A stretch of DNA of 64,000 bases from Flavobacteriaceae bacterium (GTDB taxonomy: Bacteria; Bacteroidota; Bacteroidia; Flavobacteriales; Flavobacteriaceae), in the NCBI GenBank assembly GCA_018669795.1, contig JABHSQ010000015.1, positions 1 through 64,000 on the forward strand, in the 5' to 3' direction. The notes beneath the pieces are model-generated. The model ran no database searches. It was not told the DNA's origin and saw nothing but the letters and a program-made list of their open reading frames with translations. The translations under genes were made by a program, and so were the position numbers. Below are positions 55,593 through 63,574 of this stretch, one piece after another. Numbering within the stretch: the stretch's first letter is position 1; each line of letters begins with the position of its first letter.

Positions 55593-57083
55593 TTAAACTT
55601 TAGTTGTTAGGCTCTTGAAAAATACGAAACTAAAACCAATACAAAGCATTAAATGAAAAGGGAACAACCCAAAGTCACCACCCTGATCTCCAACAATAAA
55701 TGCACTATACATCCCAAAGGCAAAATAAATTGCCAGCAAACCTTCAATAATTACATTGGGTGAAATATTTTTTGAAATGTATTTGTTTTTTTTCCAAGCA
55801 CCTTTCAAAGTTTGAGTATTAAATTTCGGAGTTCTAATAAACTCACTTTTTTTACCAAAGTGTCCTTCTAAAACAGCTATGGAATTATGAAACGAGAATC
55901 CCATTGCAACAGTGAAAAACATAAAAAATAATCCAATATATTTTATAAATTGTTTAAAGCCTTCTCCGTAAATACTTTTAAAAGAATACCAATAGCAGAT
56001 AAAGAAAATAAGTGTGCTTATTACAAAAAAGCTCATCGCAAAAAAGTAATATTTTAGATGTTCATATTCATTTTTAATATAAAGCATAGGAATGCTTAAT
56101 ATTCCAACAATTAAAATATTTAAAAACATAGTACTATTAAGTAAATGAAGCAAACCATGCATTTTAGTTTTTTTAGATAGTTTCTTGTCTTTTAAAACCT
56201 TCCAAATTAATTTTTGAAAATTTTCCGCTCCTCCTTTGTTCCATCTAAATTGTTGTGACCTTGCTGCACTAATTACTAATGGAAGTTCCGCTGGAGTTTC
56301 AACATCGACTAAATATTTAAATTTCCAATTTTTTAGTTGTGCTCTATAACTTAAATCCAAATCTTCTGTTAAGGTATCTCCTTCCCAATTCCCTGCATCG
56401 AGGATGCATTTTTTTTTCCAAATACCCGCTGTTCCATTAAAATTAATAAAATGTCCCTTGCTATTTCTGCCAACTTGTTCTAGGGTGAAATGTGCGTCTA
56501 AAGCAAAAGCTTGAACCCTGGTTAATATGGAGAAATTTCTATTTAAATGTCCCCAACGAGTTTGAACAACTCCAATTTCTGAGTTTTTAAAAAAAGGAAC
56601 GGTTAGCTGTAACCATTTTTTTTGAGGAATAAAATCAGCATCAAAAATTGCAATGAATTCTCCCTTGGCAATTTTTAAACCTTCTTTTAAAGCACCTGCT
56701 TTATAATTTTTTCTGTCTGATCTAGTGATATGTTGAATGTCTAAGCCAGTTTTTTGAAGCGTTTTTATTTGAATTGCAGTAGTTTCAAAAGATTCATCGG
56801 TAGAATCGTCTAACACCTGTATTTCTAATTTATCTTTTGGGTATTCTAATTCGGAAATATTAGTTAGTAACCTTTTCATTACATATAATTCGTTATAAAC
56901 AGGAAGCTGTATGGTTACAAAAGGGATTTCTTCTTGTTTAGAAAAGTCGAATTTTTCGCTCTTTAAATTCTGTTTTTTTGTTTTTAAAAAATTAAATAAC
57001 AAATTAAGTTGAGCCAAAGCGTAAAAGAAAATTAGTAGCAAGGCAATAGAATAAACAACAATAATAATGGTTTCTAAAATCAT
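55593..57083 (-). CDS. GT2-family processive-type glycosyltransferase
   Basis: 496 residues. A membrane segment at 5-25 is followed by a GT-A domain with all marks of cellulose-synthase-like enzymes: VTIQLPVYNELYVMKRLL, first Asp in VLDDSTDES, DADF as the DxD, the TED motif in LTEDLDLSYR and QQFRWNKGGAE as the QxxRW. Four or five membrane segments follow (about 310-490). It should extend a beta-linked polysaccharide or glycolipid from a nucleotide sugar. It overlaps the GT2 gene upstream by 4 bases, so the two are translated together. Confidence 0.88.
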   Translation of the reverse strand: MILETIIIVVYSIALLLIFFYALAQLNLLFNFLKTKKQNLKSEKFDFSKQEEIPFVTIQLPVYNELYVMKRLLTNISELEYPKDKLEIQVLDDSTDESFETTAIQIKTLQKTGLDIQHITRSDRKNYKAGALKEGLKIAKGEFIAIFDADFIPQKKWLQLTVPFFKNSEIGVVQTRWGHLNRNFSILTRVQAFALDAHFTLEQVGRNSKGHFINFNGTAGIWKKKCILDAGNWEGDTLTEDLDLSYRAQLKNWKFKYLVDVETPAELPLVISAARSQQFRWNKGGAENFQKLIWKVLKDKKLSKKTKMHGLLHLLNSTMFLNILIVGILSIPMLYIKNEYEHLKYYFFAMSFFVISTLIFFICYWYSFKSIYGEGFKQFIKYIGLFFMFFTVAMGFSFHNSIAVLEGHFGKKSEFIRTPKFNTQTLKGAWKKNKYISKNISPNVIIEGLLAIYFAFGMYSAFIVGDQGGDFGLFPFHLMLCIGFSFVFFKSLTTKV

Positions 57084-57775
57084 TTTTTAAATGAATACTT
57101 AAATATCCAATATAAAATATTAACACCAGCAAATATAGCGCCTTTTATAGTTCCTGAAACTTTTGAAACTCCTATTCTATTTTTATATTTTACAGGAATT
57201 TCTAAATATGAATAGTTGTTTTTTAAAGCTTTTAATTGCATCTCAACTGTCCATCCATAAGTTTTATCTTCCATTTTTAAGGCCAATAATTTATCGTATT
57301 TAATGGCCCTAAAAGGTCCTAAATCTGTAAATTTTGAATTAAAGAAAAGAGACATTAAAATTGTTGCTAACCAATTTCCAAAAATTTGTGGGCTTGTCAT
57401 AGATCCCTGCTCTCTAAATTCTGAAACTCTTGCGCCAATTACAAAATCAATATTGTTATTTATAATAGGAGCTATTAATTTAGTTAGTTCTTCTGGATAA
57501 TCACTAAAATCTCCATCTAAAAAAACAATAATGGCTGGTTTTTCTGAAAGGGTTTTTATATAATCCATACCTTTTAAACAAGCATAACCATACCCTCTTT
57601 TTAGTTCGGTTAGGACTTTAGCTCCTGCTTCTCGTGCATTTTTAGCAGTTTGATCTGAAGAATTATTATCGACTACAATAATTTCATCAACAATCGACGG
57701 AATGTCTTGAATGACTTTAACTATAGCGTTTTCCTCATTGTAAGCTGGAATGATGACCTTGATTGTTTTATTCAA
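57080..57775 (-). CDS. GT2-family glycosyltransferase (polyprenyl-phosphate sugar synthase type)
   Basis: 231 residues, soluble GT-A domain: KVIIPAYNEENAIVKVIQDI, IVVDNNSSDQTA, and the DGDFSDYPEEL metal motif. FVIGARVSEFREQGSMTSPQ and the RAIKYDKLLAL segment are like DPM1-type enzymes that make polyprenyl-phosphate mannose or glucose. A single hydrophobic segment at the C-terminus (GAIFAGVNILYWIFKYSF) may anchor it to the membrane. Its start is 6 bases downstream of the MerT-like gene, and it overlaps the processive GT2 gene. Confidence 0.86.
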   Translation of the reverse strand: MNKTIKVIIPAYNEENAIVKVIQDIPSIVDEIIVVDNNSSDQTAKNAREAGAKVLTELKRGYGYACLKGMDYIKTLSEKPAIIVFLDGDFSDYPEELTKLIAPIINNNIDFVIGARVSEFREQGSMTSPQIFGNWLATILMSLFFNSKFTDLGPFRAIKYDKLLALKMEDKTYGWTVEMQLKALKNNYSYLEIPVKYKNRIGVSKVSGTIKGAIFAGVNILYWIFKYSFKK

Positions 57776-57781
57776 CTGTTT

Positions 57782-58228
57782 TTATATAGAAATTTTGAGT
57801 TCTTTTTGTTGCGCTGGAACGATATGCTTATCAAAATACCAGGAGGACCATTTTTCAAGAGATAAAAATAGTCCAACACCTAAAAATAAAATTATAACAA
57901 TTAATAAAATAAAATTTTTTCGTTTGCTTTTCAAATCAATTGCGCATTGATTTTGTTTTTTCCTGAAAGAAAAAATACCATAAACACCTATACATAGTGC
58001 TATTCCTTTTAAAATCCAAGCTCCCATTCCAGAGCTTCCATCTTCTTTATAAAAAAAATCAGCAAATGATATAGCATAAACACCACCCATTATACCAAAC
58101 ATGAACAAAACAGCAGGTGCAACACAACATAAAATTCCTGCAACCGCTGCGCTGATTGAGTATTTTAAGCTCCATTTAATTAGATTTGGTTTTTTTTCAG
58201 TAGCCATAATTTTTTTTATGCAATCCAA
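57782..58228 (-). CDS. MerT-like small membrane protein
   Basis: 148 residues (141 if the ATG at 58207, MATEKKPNL, is used). The first membrane segment has AVAGILCCVAPAVLFMFGIM, the Cys-Cys-x-x-Pro arrangement seen in MerT mercuric ion transporters and relatives. Two more membrane segments follow (WILKGIALCIGVYGIFSF and FILLIVIILFLGVGLFLSL). There is no MerP, MerA or MerR neighbour, so a role in mercury import is not supported; a thiol-linked metal or small-molecule transporter is the better guess. It is the first gene before two GT2 genes on the same strand. Confidence 0.65.
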   Translation of the reverse strand: MDCIKKIMATEKKPNLIKWSLKYSISAAVAGILCCVAPAVLFMFGIMGGVYAISFADFFYKEDGSSGMGAWILKGIALCIGVYGIFSFRKKQNQCAIDLKSKRKNFILLIVIILFLGVGLFLSLEKWSSWYFDKHIVPAQQKELKISI

Positions 58229-58586
58229 AGTTAACTAATATGTTTTTAGAAAATGTTAAAACAACCACAAAGGAATTTAAACTAGTAAAAATAAATGGAT
58301 GGAGTCTCTCCATTACTACTCTTAAAATTTAAGATTCTTCAAAATAAAAAAGATATTGAAATTTTAAAGTTTGAGCATGAGCTTTATAAGGCTTACATAG
58401 AGTTCTTATAATTAAACGAACAATTATTTCATAAACCACTTGTTAATTATCGCTCTCCAAGGTTTGAATTGTTAAAAAATTAATACCCCCATATTTCTCA
58501 CAAAATATTAACTTAACTTCAAGTTATAAACTTTAATTTTTGATTAGTTTTGTCTCTTGATCTTTTTTTAATATTAATTTTAATCA
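58229..58586. other. Intergenic region with a possible small ORF and a promoter box
   Basis: A 38-codon ORF on the plus strand (58295-58411, MDGVSPLLLLKFKI..., tail FEHELYKAYIEFL) has stops on either side; it may be the tail of a lost outer-membrane efflux-type gene, but that is weak. An exact -7 box TAGTTTTG lies at 58545-58552, with the start site near 58559 for the 58587 gene. No repeat or other element was found. Confidence 0.35.
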
Positions 58587-59438
58587 ATGAAGTTTTATTC
58601 AATTATAGCGCTGGTGATTTTCATCACTAATAGCTATTCTCAAGATATAAATACACCCATAAACAAGGCGCACAAAAAAGGTGATTTTTTTTTAAGTTGG
58701 GGCTATAATTGGTCTTGGTATTCAAATTCTGATATTAAATTTGAAGGAGAAAATTACAATTTTGAATTAAAAAGTGTAAAAGCAGCAGATAGACAAACCC
58801 CTTTTACTTTTGAAAATTATTTTCGATTTAATTCTATTACAATACCACAGTATAATTTAAGATTAGGATATTATTTTAAAAATAATTACAGTGTATCATT
58901 AGGTATTGATCACATGAAATATGTTGCTAGATCTGGTCAGCCTGTAAAGCTATCTGGAGAGATTGAAAACTCAGGGACCATCTATGACGGAGTTTATAAT
59001 AATAAAACAGTTTTACTAGAAAAGTTTTTTTTGGAGTTTGAGCATACAGATGGTTTAAACTATATTAATGCAGAGATTAGGAGATTTGATGATTTATTTA
59101 CACTTCATAAAAGTATAAAAATGAACCTTTTTTATGGAACTGGTATTGGTTTTATATATCCTAAAACAAATTCTCTTTTACTAAATAACGATCGCTATGA
59201 TCAATTTAATTTAGCCGGTTACGGTTTACATGCACTTTTTGGAGTTGGTTTTACATTTTTCGAACATTTAATTATAAAAACAGAACTGAAAGGTGGTTAT
59301 ATTAATATGCCAAATATTAGGACCACTTCTAATGAATCTGATAGTGCGAGCCAATCTTTCTTTTTTGGCCAATATAATTTTAGTATAGGTGGATCTTTTA
59401 ATTTTTGTGAGAACAAACAGAAAAAAGAGAAACAATAA
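58587..59438 (+). CDS. Unknown secreted beta-barrel-like protein
   Basis: 283 residues with an N-terminal signal (KFYSIIALVIFITNSYSQ). The mature part is a run of amphipathic strands with aromatic ends: GDFFLSWGYNWSWYSNS, YNLRLGYYFKNNYSVSLGI, LNYINAEIRRF, YGLHALFGVGFTFFEHLI, and FGQYNFSIGGSFNF at the end. This is the pattern of an outer membrane beta-barrel, and the terminal strand is followed by a short Lys-rich tail (CENKQKKEKQ) that is not the usual aromatic end. No family was recognised. It has its own promoter box at 58545-58552. Confidence 0.7.
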   Translation: MKFYSIIALVIFITNSYSQDINTPINKAHKKGDFFLSWGYNWSWYSNSDIKFEGENYNFELKSVKAADRQTPFTFENYFRFNSITIPQYNLRLGYYFKNNYSVSLGIDHMKYVARSGQPVKLSGEIENSGTIYDGVYNNKTVLLEKFFLEFEHTDGLNYINAEIRRFDDLFTLHKSIKMNLFYGTGIGFIYPKTNSLLLNNDRYDQFNLAGYGLHALFGVGFTFFEHLIIKTELKGGYINMPNIRTTSNESDSASQSFFFGQYNFSIGGSFNFCENKQKKEKQ

Positions 59439-59556
59439 ATTATTGTTTACTGAATTTACTTATCGAAATATCAATTTTTCAGATAAAGAACTATGGAATG
59501 AAGAATGGTTCGCTGGTGGATATTTGTGGAAATGGTTTATCGACCATGAAAAGTAG
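59407..59556 (+). pseudogene. Small open frame overlapping the 3' end of the barrel gene; possible gene remnant
   Basis: A GTG at 59407 opens a 49-codon frame ending TAG at 59554-59556. Its second half has a protein-like composition (INFSDKELWNEEWFAGGYLW), rich in Trp and Glu, but overlaps the previous gene in another frame. It may be the C-terminal tail of a decayed gene. I recognise no family, and chance is possible. The remaining bases to 59635 show nothing. Confidence 0.25.
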
Positions 59557-59635
59557 GAGGGTTTGATAATCATATGTTTACTCCCCAAAACAAACCTGCA
59601 TAAAGTATCATAAGAGCTAATTATTTGACAAATAA

Positions 59636-60343
59636 TTAAGAAGCAATATGTTTTTTGTAATAGTTATAAATATCTTCTGCGGATGCTCCCATCCAACGTT
59701 TTAAATAGATGGTCAAAAAATGATATTGCAGGGCCCAGATACCTCTTCGTTCATATAGTCTGGCTGAAGTAACAATTGATTTTTGAATTACCTTAAACTG
59801 ATTTCTTTTATAAAGTTCATTAATCAAGATATTATCTTCATATATCATATAATTTTCATTAAAACCTCCAATTTCTTTAAATAATTCCTTGGTGATGTAT
59901 TGACTTTGATCACCTCCGCGACATGCTCTCCATTGAAATTTTGTGAGCCAAGAAGCCAATCTTAACCACCAATGATGATGATTAAATTCCATTTTAAAAC
60001 AACCAGCTAGATTCCCTTTTTTAACCTCGTTAATAATTAATTGGTCAAAACCATTGGGAGGGAAACTGTCGGCATGAAGAAAATATAAAATAGTTCCAGT
60101 AGCTTTTTGTTTACCCAAATTCATTTGGGTTGCCCTACCTCTTTCTGAAGACATTAAAATTACTTTATCATTCAATAAATTAAAATCTGAAACCATTTTA
60201 AAAGATTCATCTTTACTTCCTCCGTCAACAACAATTATCTCAGAAATATTAGTACTAGAAGAATTTTTAATTAAATACTGTAATAGTGAAACGATGGTTT
60301 TCGATTCATTTAATATTGGAATAATAATGGATATTTTATTCAT
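59636..60343 (-). CDS. TIGR04283-type arsenosugar-associated glycosyltransferase (GT2)
   Basis: 235 residues: ISIIIPILNESKTIVSLL, IVVDGGSKDESFKM, the HADSFPP metal motif near residue 91, and GGDQSQYITKELFKEIGGF. This is the small GT2 family often found beside arsenosugar biosynthesis genes. It could attach glycerol or a sugar to the arsenoribose intermediate. It is last in a run of minus-strand genes and overlaps the DUF547 gene by 8 bases. The family call is by pattern; which step it does is not known. Confidence 0.82.
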   Translation of the reverse strand: MNKISIIIPILNESKTIVSLLQYLIKNSSSTNISEIIVVDGGSKDESFKMVSDFNLLNDKVILMSSERGRATQMNLGKQKATGTILYFLHADSFPPNGFDQLIINEVKKGNLAGCFKMEFNHHHWWLRLASWLTKFQWRACRGGDQSQYITKELFKEIGGFNENYMIYEDNILINELYKRNQFKVIQKSIVTSARLYERRGIWALQYHFLTIYLKRWMGASAEDIYNYYKKHIAS

Positions 60344-61082
60344 TTAAATTCCAATCATAATCTTTATAAGATTTTTTAGCATTTTGTGAAATGGTAATTT
60401 CAGCATATTTATTTAAAAAATCTATTAATGAACCTTCATTTTTAAAATCTTTAGCAAACCACTTAAATATTTTAGATATTTCAATACTATTTTCAGTTAA
60501 ATTATTTCGCATTGGATCTGCTAAAAACTCTTTTGTCGCACTATTTAATTTACTATCTAAATTAGAAACTTCAAAAGCTGCATTTTGTAATTTTGGGCAG
60601 GATACAGAGGCGCATACAATACCGAAGTGAATTCTAGGGTCATTCATTTTCCGAAGAATTTCATGTTCAATTTCATTTAAAGAAAACGTTTTATCTCCTA
60701 GGTTTATAAATTCAATATCCCAAGGGTTTTCTATATCTTTGATACTTGAAATTGGGTAGTTGTTTGTAATTAGTTGAATTGTAAATGCATTATACGCATT
60801 TATCCAATAAGCCATTTTTCCATCTTTAGACCAAGAATCATTAGGCATGTCTTTAGAAAGAGAAGTTAAATAGGATTTTAATTTTAGCTCATCCTTTTTA
60901 AAACCCTTATAATTTACATTTCCTTTTTCTGAAACATGTTGTTGAAGAAGAACATTCCAATCGGAATGATTAAAAACTTCCACTATTTCAACTTCAGAAA
61001 CTGGTCGATTCAACTCCTTTTTATAAACGTCAATTGAATTGAAAACCAGTGCCATTGATAGCATTAAAATACTAAAACCCAT
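60336..61082 (-). CDS. DUF547 protein
   Basis: 248 residues. A hydrophobic N-terminus (GFSILMLSMALVFNSI) serves as signal or anchor. It lacks the usual Lys/Arg in front, so a start a few codons upstream at ATA/ATC (61104-61109) is conceivable. The conserved core is YWINAYNAFTIQLI, PWDIEFINLGDKTFSLNEIEHEILR, and HFGIVCASVSCPKL (the last with two Cys). DUF547 resembles the transglutaminase/papain-like fold; catalytic role unproven. In this cluster it lies between TIGR04283 and arsM, as in other Bacteroidota arsenosugar loci I know of. Confidence 0.8.
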   Translation of the reverse strand: MGFSILMLSMALVFNSIDVYKKELNRPVSEVEIVEVFNHSDWNVLLQQHVSEKGNVNYKGFKKDELKLKSYLTSLSKDMPNDSWSKDGKMAYWINAYNAFTIQLITNNYPISSIKDIENPWDIEFINLGDKTFSLNEIEHEILRKMNDPRIHFGIVCASVSCPKLQNAAFEVSNLDSKLNSATKEFLADPMRNNLTENSIEISKIFKWFAKDFKNEGSLIDFLNKYAEITISQNAKKSYKDYDWNLNE

Positions 61083-61150
61083 AAAATTTATTCTTTCTTT
61101 ATTGATTATTAAGTCGGAAAAATATAATCAATCTTAACATTAATAATTAA

Positions 61151-62119
61151 TTAGCAGCAACCACCACCATCGTAATGAAAAGTAGATTCAGATATATGGA
61201 TGTCATTTCTGTCTAAATCTTTTAATTGCCCTGCTGTTTTATCACATATGGCTATAGGCTGATTTTTTAATAAAACATGTCCTTTTTTATCATCGAAATA
61301 ATCTTCCTTTCCATAATAGATAGCTGCTTTCCCAGTAAATATACATGGGCCATCAGGTAAGACAGGATCTTTAATTGCTGCTATTTCAATGCTTTCAATA
61401 TAAATTAATTCTTTGGTAGGATAGCTTTTAGGATCTAAAATACGATACGGCTTGCGAGCCCTAATTTCAATGGTGCCAAAGCCAACATCGGTCAATGCTT
61501 TTATATATTCACTGATCGGTAAACTACCACTTAAACATAAGGCACGCAATCTATCATCATTTCTTAATTCATCGTTCATAGGTTGTTCGCACGTAGGATC
61601 ACTCATTACTAACCTGCCATTTGGCTTTAAAACCCGATACATTTCTTCAATAGCACGTTTTAAATCTTCCGCTTTAAAAATATTAAATAAACAGTTTTGA
61701 GCAGCAACATCGATAGTATTGGTTGCAACTGTAAGGTTTAAGGCATCGCCCTTTTTTAAATCTACAAATTCACTTTTAAACCAAGGGTTTAATGCTTCTG
61801 CCTCTTTAAAGTTCTTCCTTGAGGCTTCTAGCATTTCATCCACTACATCGACTCCAATAACTCCTCCTTTTTGGCGAGAAAAGTAGGAGAACTGAAGTAG
61901 TTCCATACCGCCACCTACACCAACATATAGTATTTTAGGATTGTTTGTTAAATCGCGAGCATTTACAGTACTCCCGCAACCGTAATTCATCTCTTGCATT
62001 ATTTTCGGTATTTTTAATCCAGGTAATTCCCAAATTGGATTGGTGGTGCAACACAAGCCAATATCGGGTGTCAATGCAGCATCTTTATATACGTCGTGAG
62101 TAGTTTGTAAATAGCTCAT
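61151..62119 (-). CDS. arsM: Arsenosugar biosynthesis arsenite methyltransferase ArsM
   Basis: 322 residues. Methylates As(III) with S-adenosylmethionine. The SAM motif is KILYVGVGGGMELLQF (about 64-79), then VIGVDVVDEMLEASRK. Conserved cysteines lie in GLCCTTNP (about 22-29), NYGCGST, QNCLFNIF, SDPTCEQP and RALCLSG, and the C-terminus is YDGGGCC. This Cys pattern and the C-terminal extension of about 60 residues past the methyltransferase fold match the ArsM type that works with ArsS to form arsenosugars rather than the short detoxifying ArsM. It is 12 bases downstream of the PNP gene. Confidence 0.9.
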   Translation of the reverse strand: MSYLQTTHDVYKDAALTPDIGLCCTTNPIWELPGLKIPKIMQEMNYGCGSTVNARDLTNNPKILYVGVGGGMELLQFSYFSRQKGGVIGVDVVDEMLEASRKNFKEAEALNPWFKSEFVDLKKGDALNLTVATNTIDVAAQNCLFNIFKAEDLKRAIEEMYRVLKPNGRLVMSDPTCEQPMNDELRNDDRLRALCLSGSLPISEYIKALTDVGFGTIEIRARKPYRILDPKSYPTKELIYIESIEIAAIKDPVLPDGPCIFTGKAAIYYGKEDYFDDKKGHVLLKNQPIAICDKTAGQLKDLDRNDIHISESTFHYDGGGCC

Positions 62120-62131
62120 ATTAAATTCTCT

Positions 62132-62944
62132 TTATAATTCTTTAATTAACTCTTTAAATAACAAGATCATATCGGGTTCTGCTTTTTCAGCAATTTCAAT
62201 AATTTCTTGAATATTTACAGCTTTTAAGTTATCTGGGTCGCATTCATCGGTGATCACAGAAACTGCAGACACTGGTAAATTTAAATGATTTGCCACAATA
62301 ATTTCTGGCACGGTGCTCATTCCAACAGCATCTGCTCCGATAATTCCTAAATAACGATATTCTGCACGTGTTTCTAATTGCGGGCCCATAACACTTGCGT
62401 AAACACCTTTTTGAATGGTAATATTATTTTGTTTAGCAATAACTTCTATTTTTTTATTCATGATTGCATCATAGGGTTGGTTTAAATCTACAAAACGATT
62501 TCCCATTTCTTCGATCCCTTTAAATGCGAGTGGGGAGCCTCCTTGTAAATTAATATGATCATCAATTAGCATAAGTTCCCCTTTATTATAACCTTTATTG
62601 ATAGCTCCTGCTGCATTACTTACCAATAGTTTTTTAATGCCTAATTCATGCATTACTCTAATTGGGAATGTAACCTCATAGGCTGAATAACCTTCATATA
62701 AATGAAACCTACCTTGCATCACAACCACTTTTTTTCCTTCTAAAGTTCCATAAATTAACTTTCCTTGATGAAATTCAACAGTTGTAGTTGGAAAATTGGG
62801 AATTTGTTTATAGCTAGCAAAAGTTTCTTTATTTATTTCATCAACAAATTTACCTAGTCCTGTTCCTAATACTATCCCTATTTCAGGAGTGTCAAACCCT
62901 TTTTCTTTTAAATAAGCTACAGCTTCTTGTATGTGTTTTTTCAT
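62132..62944 (-). CDS. Purine nucleoside phosphorylase
   Basis: 270 residues of the trimeric PNP family (MTA phosphorylase/PNP type): GIVLGTGLGKFVDEI, VEFHQGKLIYGTLEGK, MQGRFHLYEGYSAYEVTFP, SNAAGAINKGYNKGE, and EVTFPIRVMHE. Cleaves purine nucleosides to base and ribose 1-phosphate. In this cluster its likely substrate is the adenosyl-arsenic intermediate produced by ArsS, with loss of adenine; this is inference from gene order. Next to arsM and the TIGR04282 gene on the same strand. Confidence 0.93.
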   Translation of the reverse strand: MKKHIQEAVAYLKEKGFDTPEIGIVLGTGLGKFVDEINKETFASYKQIPNFPTTTVEFHQGKLIYGTLEGKKVVVMQGRFHLYEGYSAYEVTFPIRVMHELGIKKLLVSNAAGAINKGYNKGELMLIDDHINLQGGSPLAFKGIEEMGNRFVDLNQPYDAIMNKKIEVIAKQNNITIQKGVYASVMGPQLETRAEYRYLGIIGADAVGMSTVPEIIVANHLNLPVSAVSVITDECDPDNLKAVNIQEIIEIAEKAEPDMILLFKELIKEL

Positions 62945-62958
62945 AGTATTTATGTTAA

Positions 62959-63573
62959 TTATTTTTTTATTAAAAATTGATTAAAAACTTCCATGTTTTT
63001 AATATCGTCATATATGTCAATGTCATTTTTTTCAGATAATAAAACTACTACATTTTCTTTTAAATCTTCGATGGTATCATTGAATACAGTATCCGTTCCC
63101 CAATTTTTATTTTCAAATATATTTTTATTTAATTGCCTCATGCCTAATAAGTAATATCCGCCATCTTTAGCAGGACCTATAACATAAGAACTCGTTTTAA
63201 GAGAGATAAATGAATCTTCTATATCTTGTGAATTAAGTTCGTAAATATCACTTCCAACTATGACTATTTTTTGATATCCTTTTTTAAAAAGTAAATCAAA
63301 TGCATTTTGCATTCGTTCTCCTAAATTCTTTCCGTTTTGTAATTCTTTTTTAAAAATGGATGGATTCCAAGCATCATTTTTCTGAATATTTTCTGAATAA
63401 AAAACATATTTATTTGCATTTATTGTGGAGGTTATTTTAACAGTATGATGGATTAATAATTTATAAATCTCCAGGGCCGATTGATTTCCTATAGTGGCGG
63501 CAAGACGTGTTTTTACCTTTCCAAGTTCTGGGTTGCGAGTAAAAATTATTAATGCATTTTTTGATGCTGTCAT
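62959..63573 (-). CDS. TIGR04282-type arsenosugar-associated glycosyltransferase
   Basis: 204 residues from the ATG at 63571-63573 (MTASKNALIIF). An ATG at 63594 would overlap the next gene by 20 bases and adds seven residues. Signatures: TRNPELGKVKTRLAATIG, VIVGSDIYEL (the metal Asp) and GPAKDGGYYLLGM. It belongs to the DUF2064/nucleotidyltransferase-like GT-A group found in arsenosugar loci, where its role has not been shown. It lies between the PNP gene and the rhodanese gene. Confidence 0.85.
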   Translation of the reverse strand: MTASKNALIIFTRNPELGKVKTRLAATIGNQSALEIYKLLIHHTVKITSTINANKYVFYSENIQKNDAWNPSIFKKELQNGKNLGERMQNAFDLLFKKGYQKIVIVGSDIYELNSQDIEDSFISLKTSSYVIGPAKDGGYYLLGMRQLNKNIFENKNWGTDTVFNDTIEDLKENVVVLLSEKNDIDIYDDIKNMEVFNQFLIKK

Positions 63574-63574
63574 A

